Assembly: GCA_016919605.1 (NCBI GenBank)
Contig: JACXTQ010000170.1
Coordinates: forward strand, 1-5,252
Source: Methylovulum sp.
GTDB taxonomy: Bacteria > Pseudomonadota > Gammaproteobacteria > Methylococcales > Methylomonadaceae
Length of the DNA stretch: 5,252 nt
Direction of reading: 5' to 3'
This document shows, one piece after another, positions 1-5,179 of this stretch. The translations under genes were made by a program, and so were the position numbers. The stretch's first letter is position 1. Every line of letters begins with the position of its first letter. The notes beneath the pieces are model-generated. The model was given only the letters and a program-made list of their open reading frames with translations, made no database searches and was not told the DNA's origin.

Positions 1-4
1 AAAA

Positions 5-21
5 CGCTCTACTTTAGTGCA
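5..21 (+). promoter_or_regulatory. Candidate NtrC (GlnG) binding site upstream of glnK
   Basis: The 17-bp stretch matches the NtrC dyad consensus TGCACY-AWWWT-GGTGCR at 13 of 17 positions by eye; the right half (AGTGCA, 16-21) is the stronger. Its centre lies about 96 bp upstream of the start point predicted from the sigma-54 promoter, a usual distance for an enhancer-bound sigma-54 activator. The left half-site (CGCTCT) is weak, and only about 80 bp upstream of the promoter are visible, so other sites may lie outside the window. This is an inference from consensus matching and position. Confidence 0.4.
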
Positions 22-82
22 TTATTGATAGAGGGCCAAAGGAGGTAGCCAGATAATAAGCCTATTGATTACCCTGAACAAT

Positions 83-98
83 TGGCACACTCCATGCT
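83..98 (+). promoter_or_regulatory. Sigma-54 (RpoN) -24/-12 promoter of glnK-amtB
   Basis: TGGCAC-N5-ATGCT matches the sigma-54 consensus TGGCAC-N5-TTGCW at every defined position except one T, with the invariant GG (84-85) and GC (96-97) at the correct spacing. Transcription should start near 109, giving a leader of about 30 nt before the glnK ATG at 140. A GAGGA Shine-Dalgarno (131-135) precedes that ATG. Sigma-54 plus NtrC control of glnK-amtB is well established in proteobacteria, so the motif and the gene it serves agree. Confidence 0.85.
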
Positions 99-139
99 TT
101 AGCTAATTCTGAATCGTTACTATACGCAAAGAGGATGAA

Positions 140-478
140 ATGAAACTAATAACCGCTATTGTTAAACCGTTTAAACTGGATGATGTCCGCGAGGCGCTTT
201 CAGATATAGGGGTTTCTGGGGTCACCGTCACTGAAGTCAAGGGCTTTGGTCGCCAGAAAGGTCATACTGAGCTTTATCGTGGGGCAGAATATGTTGTTGA
301 TTTTTTACCGAAAGCCAAAATTGAAGTGGCAGTGGGCGAGAGCCTGGTCGATGCCGCAGTTGAAGCGATCACCAAAGCCGCAAACACAGGCAAAATAGGT
401 GACGGAAAAATATTTGTAACTAATTTAGAGCAGGTGGTTCGGATTCGTACCGGCGAAACCGGTGATGAAGCACTCTAG
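140..478 (+). CDS. glnK: PII nitrogen-regulatory signal protein GlnK
   Basis: This 112-residue protein is the standard PII length. PII trimers bind ATP/ADP and 2-oxoglutarate and report nitrogen and energy status. The T-loop (about 37-55) is intact, including GHTELYRGAEY with Tyr51, the site uridylylated by GlnD. The B-loop TGKIGDGK (83-90) binds nucleotide, and the C-loop has Arg101 and Arg103. The protein begins MKL and sits directly before amtB, which fits GlnK rather than GlnB. Residue 54 is Asp, as in E. coli GlnB (GlnK has Asn), so the name rests mainly on context. Its main expected job is to block AmtB reversibly by inserting the T-loop into the channel after an ammonium upshift. The gene follows a sigma-54 promoter, so expression should rise under nitrogen limitation. 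Confidence 0.95.
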   Translation: MKLITAIVKPFKLDDVREALSDIGVSGVTVTEVKGFGRQKGHTELYRGAEYVVDFLPKAKIEVAVGESLVDAAVEAITKAANTGKIGDGKIFVTNLEQVVRIRTGETGDEAL

Positions 479-492
479 GCTTAGGAGAGAAC

Positions 493-1896
493 ATGAAACA
501 ACATAAAGCATTACTGGCTATTTTGTCAGCACTCGCCTTGCTTGGCTTCGCCCAGGCAGGCCTTGCAGATCCCGCACCTGTGCCGACCGTCAACAAAGGC
601 GACACCGCGTGGGTGATGATTTCGACCGTATTGGTCATCTTGATGATTGTCCCAGGCTTGGCCTTATTTTATGGTGGTATGGTACGCGCCAAAAACATGC
701 TGTCCATCCTCATGCAAGTGTTTGTCATTTTCTCAATGGCAGCGGTTCTTTGGGCTATCTACGGTTACAGTATTGCTTTTACCGAAGGTAACGCGTTCTT
801 TGGCGGTCTTGGGAAAATGTTCCTGAGTGGCATTACGCCTGATTCTTTAGCGGCCACTTTCAGTAAAGGCGTTGCTATCCCTGAATATGCTTATGTTGCT
901 TTCCAATTGACCTTTGCGGGCATTACTCCTGCTTTGATTGTCGGTGCCTTTGCCGAGCGGGTCAAATTTTCAGCCATCCTGCTGTTTGTTTTGCTATGGT
1001 TTACTTTTGCTTATTTGCCTATCGCACACATGGTGTGGTATTGGGCAGGCCCTGATGCGTATACCGATGCGGCTGCGGCAGAAACTGCGGGGGCGACCGC
1101 AGGCTTTCTGTTCCAAAAAGGCGCGTTGGATTTCGCGGGCGGAACAGTTGTGCATATCAACGCAGGTATCGCCGGTTTGGTCGGCTGTATTATGGTTGGT
1201 AAACGCTTAGGCTATAGGAAAGAATCGCTTGCCCCCCATAGTGTCACCTTGACAATGGTCGGGGCATCCTTGTTATGGGTCGGCTGGTTTGGTTTTAACG
1301 TCGGTTCAAACCTTGAAGCCAATGGCCTGGCGGCGATGGTGTTTATCAATACATTATTGGCGACAGCGGCGGCGACCTTATCTTGGGTGGCGGCGGAATG
1401 GATAATGCGTGGCAAACCCAGCATGTTGGGCGGTGCCTCAGGCGCTATCGCGGGCTTGGTGGCAATTACCCCCGCTTGCGGTTGGGCAGGCCCTATGGGT
1501 TCCATTTTCTTAGGTCTGGTGGTCGGTGCAATCTGTTTCTGGTCAGTATCCAGCATGAAAACTATGTTTGGTTATGATGATTCCTTGGACGCTTTTGGTG
1601 TGCACGGTGTCGGCGGTATTATCGGCGCATTAGGCACAGCAGTCGTCGCCAGTCCGGCATTAGGCGGCACGGGTGTTTGGGATTATGTCAGCAATGCCGT
1701 AGCCCCTGACTACAGTATAGCAACGCAGCTTATCAACCAAGCCTGGGGCGTGGGCATTGCCATTGTATGGTCAGGTGCAGTCTCCTTTGTTTCCTACAAA
1801 CTGGTCGATATGGTTATCGGCTTGCGTGTCAGCGAAGAAGTCGAACGTGTTGGCCTTGATGTATCCGAACACGGCGAATCGGCTTATCATGATTAA
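493..1896 (+). CDS. amtB: Ammonium transporter AmtB
   Basis: This 467-residue Amt/MEP/Rh channel starts 14 bp after glnK behind an AGGAG ribosome site (483-487). Residues 1 to about 25 look like a cleavable signal peptide (hydrophobic stretch, then AQAGLA), as in E. coli AmtB, followed by about 11 membrane segments. The pore twin histidines are His221 (in DFAGGTVVH) and His371 (in DAFGVHG). Asp213 corresponds to the ammonium-recruiting Asp160 of E. coli. Phe141 and Phe268 correspond to the gate Phe107 and Phe215, and Ser272 to Ser219. The loop between AHMVW (178-182) and GALDF is longer than in E. coli, with an Ala-rich stretch at 192-203. The cytoplasmic tail (444-467, with GLDVSEHGE) carries the conserved contact region for GlnK. 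It conducts ammonium/ammonia into the cell and is co-transcribed with its regulator. No terminator is visible right after the stop. Confidence 0.96.
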   Translation: MKQHKALLAILSALALLGFAQAGLADPAPVPTVNKGDTAWVMISTVLVILMIVPGLALFYGGMVRAKNMLSILMQVFVIFSMAAVLWAIYGYSIAFTEGNAFFGGLGKMFLSGITPDSLAATFSKGVAIPEYAYVAFQLTFAGITPALIVGAFAERVKFSAILLFVLLWFTFAYLPIAHMVWYWAGPDAYTDAAAAETAGATAGFLFQKGALDFAGGTVVHINAGIAGLVGCIMVGKRLGYRKESLAPHSVTLTMVGASLLWVGWFGFNVGSNLEANGLAAMVFINTLLATAAATLSWVAAEWIMRGKPSMLGGASGAIAGLVAITPACGWAGPMGSIFLGLVVGAICFWSVSSMKTMFGYDDSLDAFGVHGVGGIIGALGTAVVASPALGGTGVWDYVSNAVAPDYSIATQLINQAWGVGIAIVWSGAVSFVSYKLVDMVIGLRVSEEVERVGLDVSEHGESAYHD

Positions 1897-1923
1897 ATGA
1901 TCTAAAGCTATAAAAACTAATAA

Positions 1924-1952
1924 TTGACATTACCATCTGTTCTATATATAAT
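1924..1952 (+). promoter_or_regulatory. Consensus sigma-70 promoter of the tRNA-Ser gene
   Basis: TTGACA (1924-1929), a 17-bp spacer and TATAAT (1947-1952) match the sigma-70 consensus perfectly. An A/T-rich stretch upstream (about 1903-1923) could act as an UP element. The GC-rich segment after the -10 (GCACGGC, 1953-1959) is typical of stringently controlled stable-RNA promoters. Transcription should start near 1958-1960, leaving a leader of only about 4-6 nt before the mature tRNA. Confidence 0.9.
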
Positions 1953-1963
1953 GCACGGCTCTT

Positions 1964-2053
1964 GGAGAGGTGGCAGAGCGGCCGAATGCGGCGGTCTTGA
2001 AAACCGTTGAGGGTTGATCCCCTCCCAGGGTTCGAATCCCTGCCTCTCCACCA
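1964..2053 (+). tRNA. tRNA-Ser(UGA), CCA end encoded
   Basis: The sequence folds as a class II tRNA. The acceptor stem is GGAGAGG (1964-1970) with CCTCTCC (2043-2049). The D-stem is GCA (1973-1975) with TGC (1987-1989). The anticodon stem is 1991-1995 with 2003-2007, and the 7-nt loop CTTGAAA carries anticodon TGA at 1998-2000. The long variable arm typical of tRNA-Ser is GAGGG (2009-2013) with CCCTC (2020-2024). The T-stem CAGGG/CCCTG encloses TTCGAAT (2031-2037). CCA is encoded at 2051-2053. It reads UCA and, by wobble, other UCN serine codons. The discriminator base (2050) is A, whereas E. coli serine tRNAs have G. The gene lies 67 bp after amtB but has its own promoter and terminator. Confidence 0.96.
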
Positions 2054-2088
2054 CAGACATATACAGCAAGATGCAATAAAGTACATAG

Positions 2089-2121
2089 ACCCGCTAAGCC
2101 ATAAGGCTTAGCGGGTTTTTT
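2089..2121 (+). terminator. Intrinsic terminator after tRNA-Ser
   Basis: A perfect 11-bp stem, CCCGCTAAGCC (2090-2100) with GGCTTAGCGGG (2105-2115), encloses the loop ATAA and is followed by six T (2116-2121). A2089 can pair with T2116 for a twelfth pair. This is a textbook Rho-independent terminator 36 nt after the tRNA CCA end. As no terminator is seen right after amtB, it probably also stops readthrough from glnK-amtB. Confidence 0.93.
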
Positions 2122-2322
2122 ATTGTCCAACGAAGTGCAAAAGGCATATTGACTGCCTCAAAGCGTGGGGTAATGGCTATTGCGTCCAACGCCGAGGGAA
2201 AAGGGGATAAAAACTTGCAATAGGCGTAAAAACCGTTTAAAAAACCTTTCTTAAGGCGTTTTTAATTTCGCAGTGATTTTTTTGTTTTTAACCCCCACTT
2301 TTTTGAATGCTTTCACAGCCTC

Positions 2323-2826
2323 ATGAGCGATTCCAGCCCCCAGCTCCGCCAGTTGATAGACATTTCCATCGCCAATCAACGACTGGCACTGATCGAAAAT
2401 CAGCATATCATCAAAACCTATCCGGTCTCCACCGCCAAAAAAGGGGCGGGTGAACAAAAAGGCAGCTACTGCACGCCTAGGGGGTGGCACAGCATCCGCG
2501 CCAAAATCGGCTCAGGTCAACCGCTAAACGCTGTCTTTATCGGCAGGCGCACCACTGGGGAAATTTACGACACCGCCCTTAGGCTCCAACACCCAGACCG
2601 TGACTGGATACTCACACGCATACTCTGGCTAGGCGGCCTGGAGCCAGGACGTAACCGCTATGGCAACGTTGACAGCACATGGCGCTACATCTACCTGCAC
2701 GGAACCCCCGATGAAGCCATGACCGGCCTACCCGAATCGCACGGCTGCATCCGTATGCACAACGCCGACATCGCCGACCTGTTTGACCGTATCAAAGTCG
2801 GTATACGCGTCTATATCCATGAATGA
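2323..2826 (+). CDS. YkuD-domain L,D-transpeptidase / L,D-carboxypeptidase without signal peptide
   Basis: The 167-residue protein is almost entirely one YkuD catalytic domain. It begins with the usual strands (LIDISIANQRLALIEN, 11-26) and the KGSYCTPRGWH segment (46-56). The active site shows His126-Gly127 and the signature SHGCIRM (139-145) with nucleophile Cys142. YkuD enzymes attack the third residue of peptidoglycan stem peptides and make 3-3 cross-links, anchor lipoproteins, or trim tetrapeptides. There is no signal peptide, transmembrane segment or LysM domain, so the protein should stay in the cytoplasm. That favours a recycling role as an L,D-carboxypeptidase, like the cytoplasmic YkuD protein ElsL/LdtK reported in Acinetobacter; this is inference. 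ATG 2323 is the first start after the in-frame stop at 2263-2265, so no longer form with a signal peptide exists. No clear Shine-Dalgarno precedes it. It is probably monocistronic and converges with the minus-strand operon. Confidence 0.88.
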   Translation: MSDSSPQLRQLIDISIANQRLALIENQHIIKTYPVSTAKKGAGEQKGSYCTPRGWHSIRAKIGSGQPLNAVFIGRRTTGEIYDTALRLQHPDRDWILTRILWLGGLEPGRNRYGNVDSTWRYIYLHGTPDEAMTGLPESHGCIRMHNADIADLFDRIKVGIRVYIHE

Positions 2827-2827
2827 C

Positions 2828-2855
2828 GTAAGACATTGCCGTGCAATGTCTCTAC
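2828..2855. repeat. Palindromic REP-like element after the YkuD gene
   Basis: AGACATTGC (2831-2839) and GCAATGTCT (2843-2851) form a 9-bp stem with a 3-nt loop. GTA (2828-2830) can pair with TAC (2853-2855) past a one-base bulge. It starts 2 nt after the YkuD stop codon. No T-run follows on either strand, so it is not a canonical intrinsic terminator. The form (GTAnAGAC...GTCTCTAC) resembles short palindromic repeats dispersed between genes in many bacteria. With one copy visible, repeat status is inferred. Confidence 0.5.
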
Positions 2856-3127
2856 AGTATTCGCCCCTTAAAGCGAAAAATAAGAAAAGCTATGGATTTC
2901 GGCTTGGATTTAATTTAGGCTCTGTTGGCATAACAACAGAAACTCATTGATGTATAAAGTAACATAGACGGCGGAGCGTTTTGGCATAGGGATAGCCGAA
3001 GCTGGTACGGAGTTTGTTATGGTGTCATCAAACACCAGAAACCCTACCAACCACAAGTGGCTTAATTACCCTCTTGTGATTGGTGTGGGGAGAGGGTATC
3101 TTGCTTAAAACCCATATAGAACCTTTA
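2856..3127. other. Convergent intergenic region with inverted repeats, no supported gene
   Basis: This gap lies between the 3' ends of the YkuD gene and the M15 peptidase gene. Short frames of 35-50 codons are open on both strands (for example 2968-3109 plus), but none has a credible start with a ribosome site or a motif I can name. It contains three hairpins: TCTGTTG/CAACAGA (2921-2927 with 2934-2940), a near-perfect 12-bp repeat (3046-3057 with 3073-3084, one mismatch), and TACCCTCT/AGAGGGTA (3067-3074 with 3091-3098). The last two overlap. No T-run marks an intrinsic terminator. Confidence 0.5.
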
Positions 3128-3871
3128 TCATTTCATGAGCAATTCAGGTCTATATTCAAAATGCATAGTGTCGTAGTGATACCATTTCCCACCCCAAATA
3201 AAACCGTATTTTTCAAATATTTCAACTATTTTCTGCGGGATAGCATTTTTATACTGCATTTTCCCCGCCCATTTCCAATAATTGGAATACTTAGTGTTTA
3301 TATCTATAGCTATCCCAAACGAATGGTTGCTTAACAGTTTGGTTCCGCTAATGACGCGCCAATTAAAAGTACCTGAAGTAGTGATAACAAATTTTTTTAA
3401 TTCAGCAGGTAGTTCATCCAATTCTTGGGAGATTTTCTCTAGCTTACCGGCAACGCCATTGATGCGTTGAATTTTAACAGTTTGCTTGCTTGATTTTGGC
3501 ATCCATTTCAGGGTGGTTAAATGGCTGTTGACCCGTGCTGCATTTGAGCCATAAATACGCTTAAAAAAGGCTTCATTTCTTATACGCCCTGGGTCAACAT
3601 TGACAGCAGGCACCCCGAATGAATGAACGCCTATCGGATAGGCATAGGTAAACATGTCTTCTAAGTCGGGCTGTTCCAACAATTGATCAACACTTTTTTT
3701 CTTCTGGTCATCGTAGAGTTGCTGCTCACCCGAACGCCAAACAATATAATTATCTTTGCAGGTAAGCAGATGTTCAGAATAGGCTTTGACTAAAATGTCA
3801 GCATTTTTATCGCAAACGGCATACGCATTAGTCAGTACCGACAGAAAAAACAGGGCAATTAGACACCTCAC
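3128..3871 (-). CDS. Secreted M15-family zinc metallopeptidase (VanY/DD-carboxypeptidase-like)
   Basis: The 247-residue protein has a signal peptide (about 1-18, ending NAYA) and a C-terminal M15 peptidase domain. The zinc site is recognisable: SNHSFGIAIDIN (181-192) supplies His183 and Asp190, and YDTMHFEYRP (233-242) supplies His237, with Asp234 as the likely catalytic acid. GFIWGGKWYHYD (223-234) is also typical of the family. The middle segment DPGRIRNEAFFKRIYG (93-108) and a helix-rich stretch near 137-160 fit a longer subtype of proteobacterial M15 proteins rather than a short phage endolysin. M15 enzymes cleave D-Ala-D-Ala or other peptide bonds of peptidoglycan stems, so it should act in the periplasm or outside the cell; the exact bond is not predictable. 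The start is GTG (3871-3869), overlapping the upstream gene's stop as GTGA, and the signal peptide begins right there. It reads in tandem with the small secreted protein upstream. Confidence 0.87.
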   Translation of the reverse strand: MRCLIALFFLSVLTNAYAVCDKNADILVKAYSEHLLTCKDNYIVWRSGEQQLYDDQKKKSVDQLLEQPDLEDMFTYAYPIGVHSFGVPAVNVDPGRIRNEAFFKRIYGSNAARVNSHLTTLKWMPKSSKQTVKIQRINGVAGKLEKISQELDELPAELKKFVITTSGTFNWRVISGTKLLSNHSFGIAIDINTKYSNYWKWAGKMQYKNAIPQKIVEIFEKYGFIWGGKWYHYDTMHFEYRPELLMK

Positions 3872-4314
3872 TGCAAATACACTTCAATGGTGTTTTTGTA
3901 AACTTTTACCGAAACAAGAGGCGTACCGTTAAGAATAGCTTTTTTAGTACGCTTTTCGATAAAGCCCCGACTCAACATAGTTTCTAAATGCTCACGATTG
4001 GCTTTATTATAAAATAGGCTATCGGTTTCATCTTCATCATCAGGTACGTTTAAGTCATGATAATTGGCCCTATCCTGACGGATAATTTCCGCAACCGTAC
4101 TCAACCGTTTACCTTTACTATTAAAATGATCTTTTTTTCCGAGACGGGCAATATAACTAGTGACCGGTTCTTCTGATGAAGACCCGGTTTGTTTGGATTC
4201 GCTGTTAACTGAATTACTCTCTTCAGAATCCACTGCCATAATGTCAGGAAGCTCTTCCGAAATGACACAAGGGCTTGTTATGGCTAACAAAAAATACACT
4301 ATTGCTTTTCTCAT
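3868..4314 (-). CDS. Small secreted protein of unknown function, coupled to the M15 peptidase
   Basis: I do not assign a function. The 148-residue protein starts with a probable signal peptide (MRKAIVYFLLAITSPCVIS, cleavage near 19), then a Ser/Glu-rich linker of low complexity (about 20-50). The rest (53-148) looks like a compact domain: LGKKDHFNSKGKRL (58-71), AEIIRQDRANYH (75-86), an acidic run DDEDETD (92-98), a helix around NREHLETMLSRG (106-117), and a C-terminal strand-rich part with ILNGTPLVSVKVYKNTIEVYL (127-147). The RQDRANYH and NGTPL segments look conserved-family-like from memory, but I cannot name a domain. An AGAGAG ribosome site (plus-strand 4319-4324) precedes the ATG by 4 nt. 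The stop overlaps the GTG start of the M15 gene, which suggests co-translation and perhaps a shared task at the cell envelope. It could be a partner, inhibitor or targeting factor of the peptidase; this is inference. Confidence 0.8.
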   Translation of the reverse strand: MRKAIVYFLLAITSPCVISEELPDIMAVDSEESNSVNSESKQTGSSSEEPVTSYIARLGKKDHFNSKGKRLSTVAEIIRQDRANYHDLNVPDDEDETDSLFYNKANREHLETMLSRGFIEKRTKKAILNGTPLVSVKVYKNTIEVYLQ

Positions 4315-4324
4315 AATACTCTCT

Positions 4325-4560
4325 AAAAGTGATGGCGAATGCGTTAAAAAGGGTGTGATTCAGTTTGCCTAATGTAACAGTAAAGGATGCGCCGATTACT
4401 AATTACTAAGCTAAAACAAAACCGCCAACGGTGTGCGTTGCAATTCGGGTGTTTTGGGTTGGGGATTTTCAACAGGGTATTAGCTTCGCATAAATCGCGG
4501 TTTTTGGATAGCCCTTGCCAAAACTTATAGAGAAATTACTGGGTTAATTTATTACAAATA
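4325..4560. other. Upstream region of the minus-strand operon, no gene found
   Basis: This stretch should hold the promoter of the minus-strand secreted-protein/M15 operon. On that strand it is A/T-rich between about 4390 and 4425, but I see no convincing -35/-10 pair, sigma-54 site or operator. I find no credible coding frame. The IS30 relic begins at its right edge, about 240 bp from the first start codon. Confidence 0.35.
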
Positions 4561-4584
4561 GTGAATTCACTTCCGAAGTGCAAT
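4561..4584 (+). repeat. Left terminal inverted repeat of the IS30 relic
   Basis: This end reads GTGAATTCACTTCCGAAGTG and then CAAT. It matches the reverse complement of the right end (4969-4992) at 20 of 24 positions, with mismatches at repeat positions 4, 10, 11 and 15. The match stops abruptly outside this segment. Confidence 0.8.
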
Positions 4585-4662
4585 TGAAATTAGTCGAAAT
4601 TGAGAAGGGTTAGCTGTTATAGTCTCCGGCCTTTTTCAATCCGAGCAAAGGCGAGAGAGCCG

Positions 4663-4967
4663 ATGAGCACCTATACGCAGCTCGGCAATTGCCCTACCTC
4701 CTACATCATGGCGGTTCCTTATGCCAATACTCTAGGCGCAAACGTAAAAAGCGTTACGGTTTAAAAGACAAACGTGGGCAGATCAGAAACCGGGTCAACA
4801 TTGACCAGCGTCCGGCCATTGTTGCGGAGAAAACCCGCATCGGCGATTGGGGAGACGTTGGGGTGGTGATGCGCAAGCTGAACCACCGCCCACGGAAAAC
4901 ACTCAACTACAAGACACCTCAGCGGTGTTTTGTGCCGAAGCAGGGCGGAAGGCCGCATGATTGCTAG
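4663..4967 (+). pseudogene. IS30-family transposase remnant (two internal deletions, frameshift)
   Basis: Three pieces of a transposase remain. The original start is ATG 4663, behind a GAGAG site (4653-4657), and encodes MSTYTQL, the usual IS30 N-terminus; the frame is then lost near 4684, where the helix-turn-helix region is missing. From about 4689 another frame encodes RRKRKKRYG (16-24 of that frame), NRVNIDQRPAIV (34-45) and the start of the catalytic core, RIGDW (50-54). This jumps straight to the C-terminal VVMRKLNHRPRKTLNYKTPQ (59-78), so most of the DDE domain, with the second Asp and the Glu, is gone. The stop TAG (4965-4967) lies just before the right terminal repeat. The 4689 frame is open for 92 codons from a TTG, but it is a deletion product and not a likely functional gene. 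Confidence 0.85.
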
Positions 4968-4968
4968 G

Positions 4969-4992
4969 ATTGCACTTTGGAGTTGAATCCAC
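4969..4992 (-). repeat. Right terminal inverted repeat of the IS30 relic
   Basis: This end reads ATTGCACTTTGGAGTTGAAT and then CCAC. It pairs with the left repeat (4561-4584) at 20 of 24 positions and begins one base after the transposase stop codon, a usual arrangement for IS30 elements. Confidence 0.8.
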
Positions 4993-5125
4993 GTGTTGAT
5001 TACGTTCCTAGCGTCTGATGCCACTGCCATTAAGTTAAGGAATATGGCTTTAATTTCAATAATATAGAAAACGCTATTGAGTTAAGGTCGTAGTAAGTTA
5101 ATCCGTTCGTGGTGAGCAAAGTAAG

Positions 5126-5144
5126 CCCCCCTTCGGGGGGGGGC
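5126..5144 (+). repeat. TTCG-loop hairpin with nine-G tract
   Basis: CCCCCC (5126-5131), the stable tetraloop TTCG (5132-5135) and a G-run form a 6-bp all-GC stem. Nine G in a row (5135-5143) exceed what the stem needs, so the tract may vary in length by slippage or sequencing error. No T-run follows on either strand, so it is not a canonical terminator. Confidence 0.6.
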
Positions 5145-5162
5145 ATGGCGTAACCAAGAAAC

Positions 5163-5179
5163 ATGGCAAGGCTTGCCAT
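5163..5179. repeat. Short palindrome
   Basis: ATGGCAAG and CTTGCCAT flank a single central G, giving a 17-bp near-perfect dyad. It could be a protein-binding site or, in RNA, a 7-bp hairpin with a 3-nt loop. No adjacent gene in the window indicates its role. Confidence 0.4.

Larger units (their letters stand above)
4561..4992 (+). mobile_element. Internally deleted IS30-family insertion sequence (432-bp relic)
   Basis: The element is bounded by 24-bp imperfect terminal inverted repeats: 4561-4584 (core GAAGTGCAAT) and 4969-4992 (core ATTGCACTTT), matching at 20 of 24 positions. Between them are recognisable pieces of an IS30 transposase in the correct order and strand. Intact IS30 elements are about 1.0-1.3 kb, so over half is missing, yet both ends are kept. 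Such an element cannot move by itself but might be mobilised by a related transposase elsewhere, like a MITE. I see no clear target-site duplication: the left flank reads AATA and the right flank GTGT. Confidence 0.82.

Noticed and set aside
1212..1556. Long minus-strand open frame inside amtB
   Set aside because: It mirrors the strongly conserved amtB coding frame, and its translation shows no family motif.
2215..2242. TTGCAA and TTAAAA as a promoter for the YkuD gene
   Set aside because: The -10 match is weak in an A/T-rich stretch where such matches arise by chance, and nothing else supports it.
2915..2940. GGCTCTGTTG as an IS6-type terminal repeat
   Set aside because: Only about ten bases resemble such an end, no matching second end or transposase is visible, and the segment is explained by its own local hairpin.
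2968..3109. Protein-like open frames in the convergent intergenic region
   Set aside because: Several frames on both strands are open for 35-50 codons, none with a start plus ribosome site or a named motif, so chance or an unrecognised relic is as likely as a gene.
4689..4967. Open 92-codon frame as a functional small protein
   Set aside because: It is two joined pieces of an IS30 transposase starting at a TTG without a ribosome site, lying between IS terminal repeats; a deletion product explains it.
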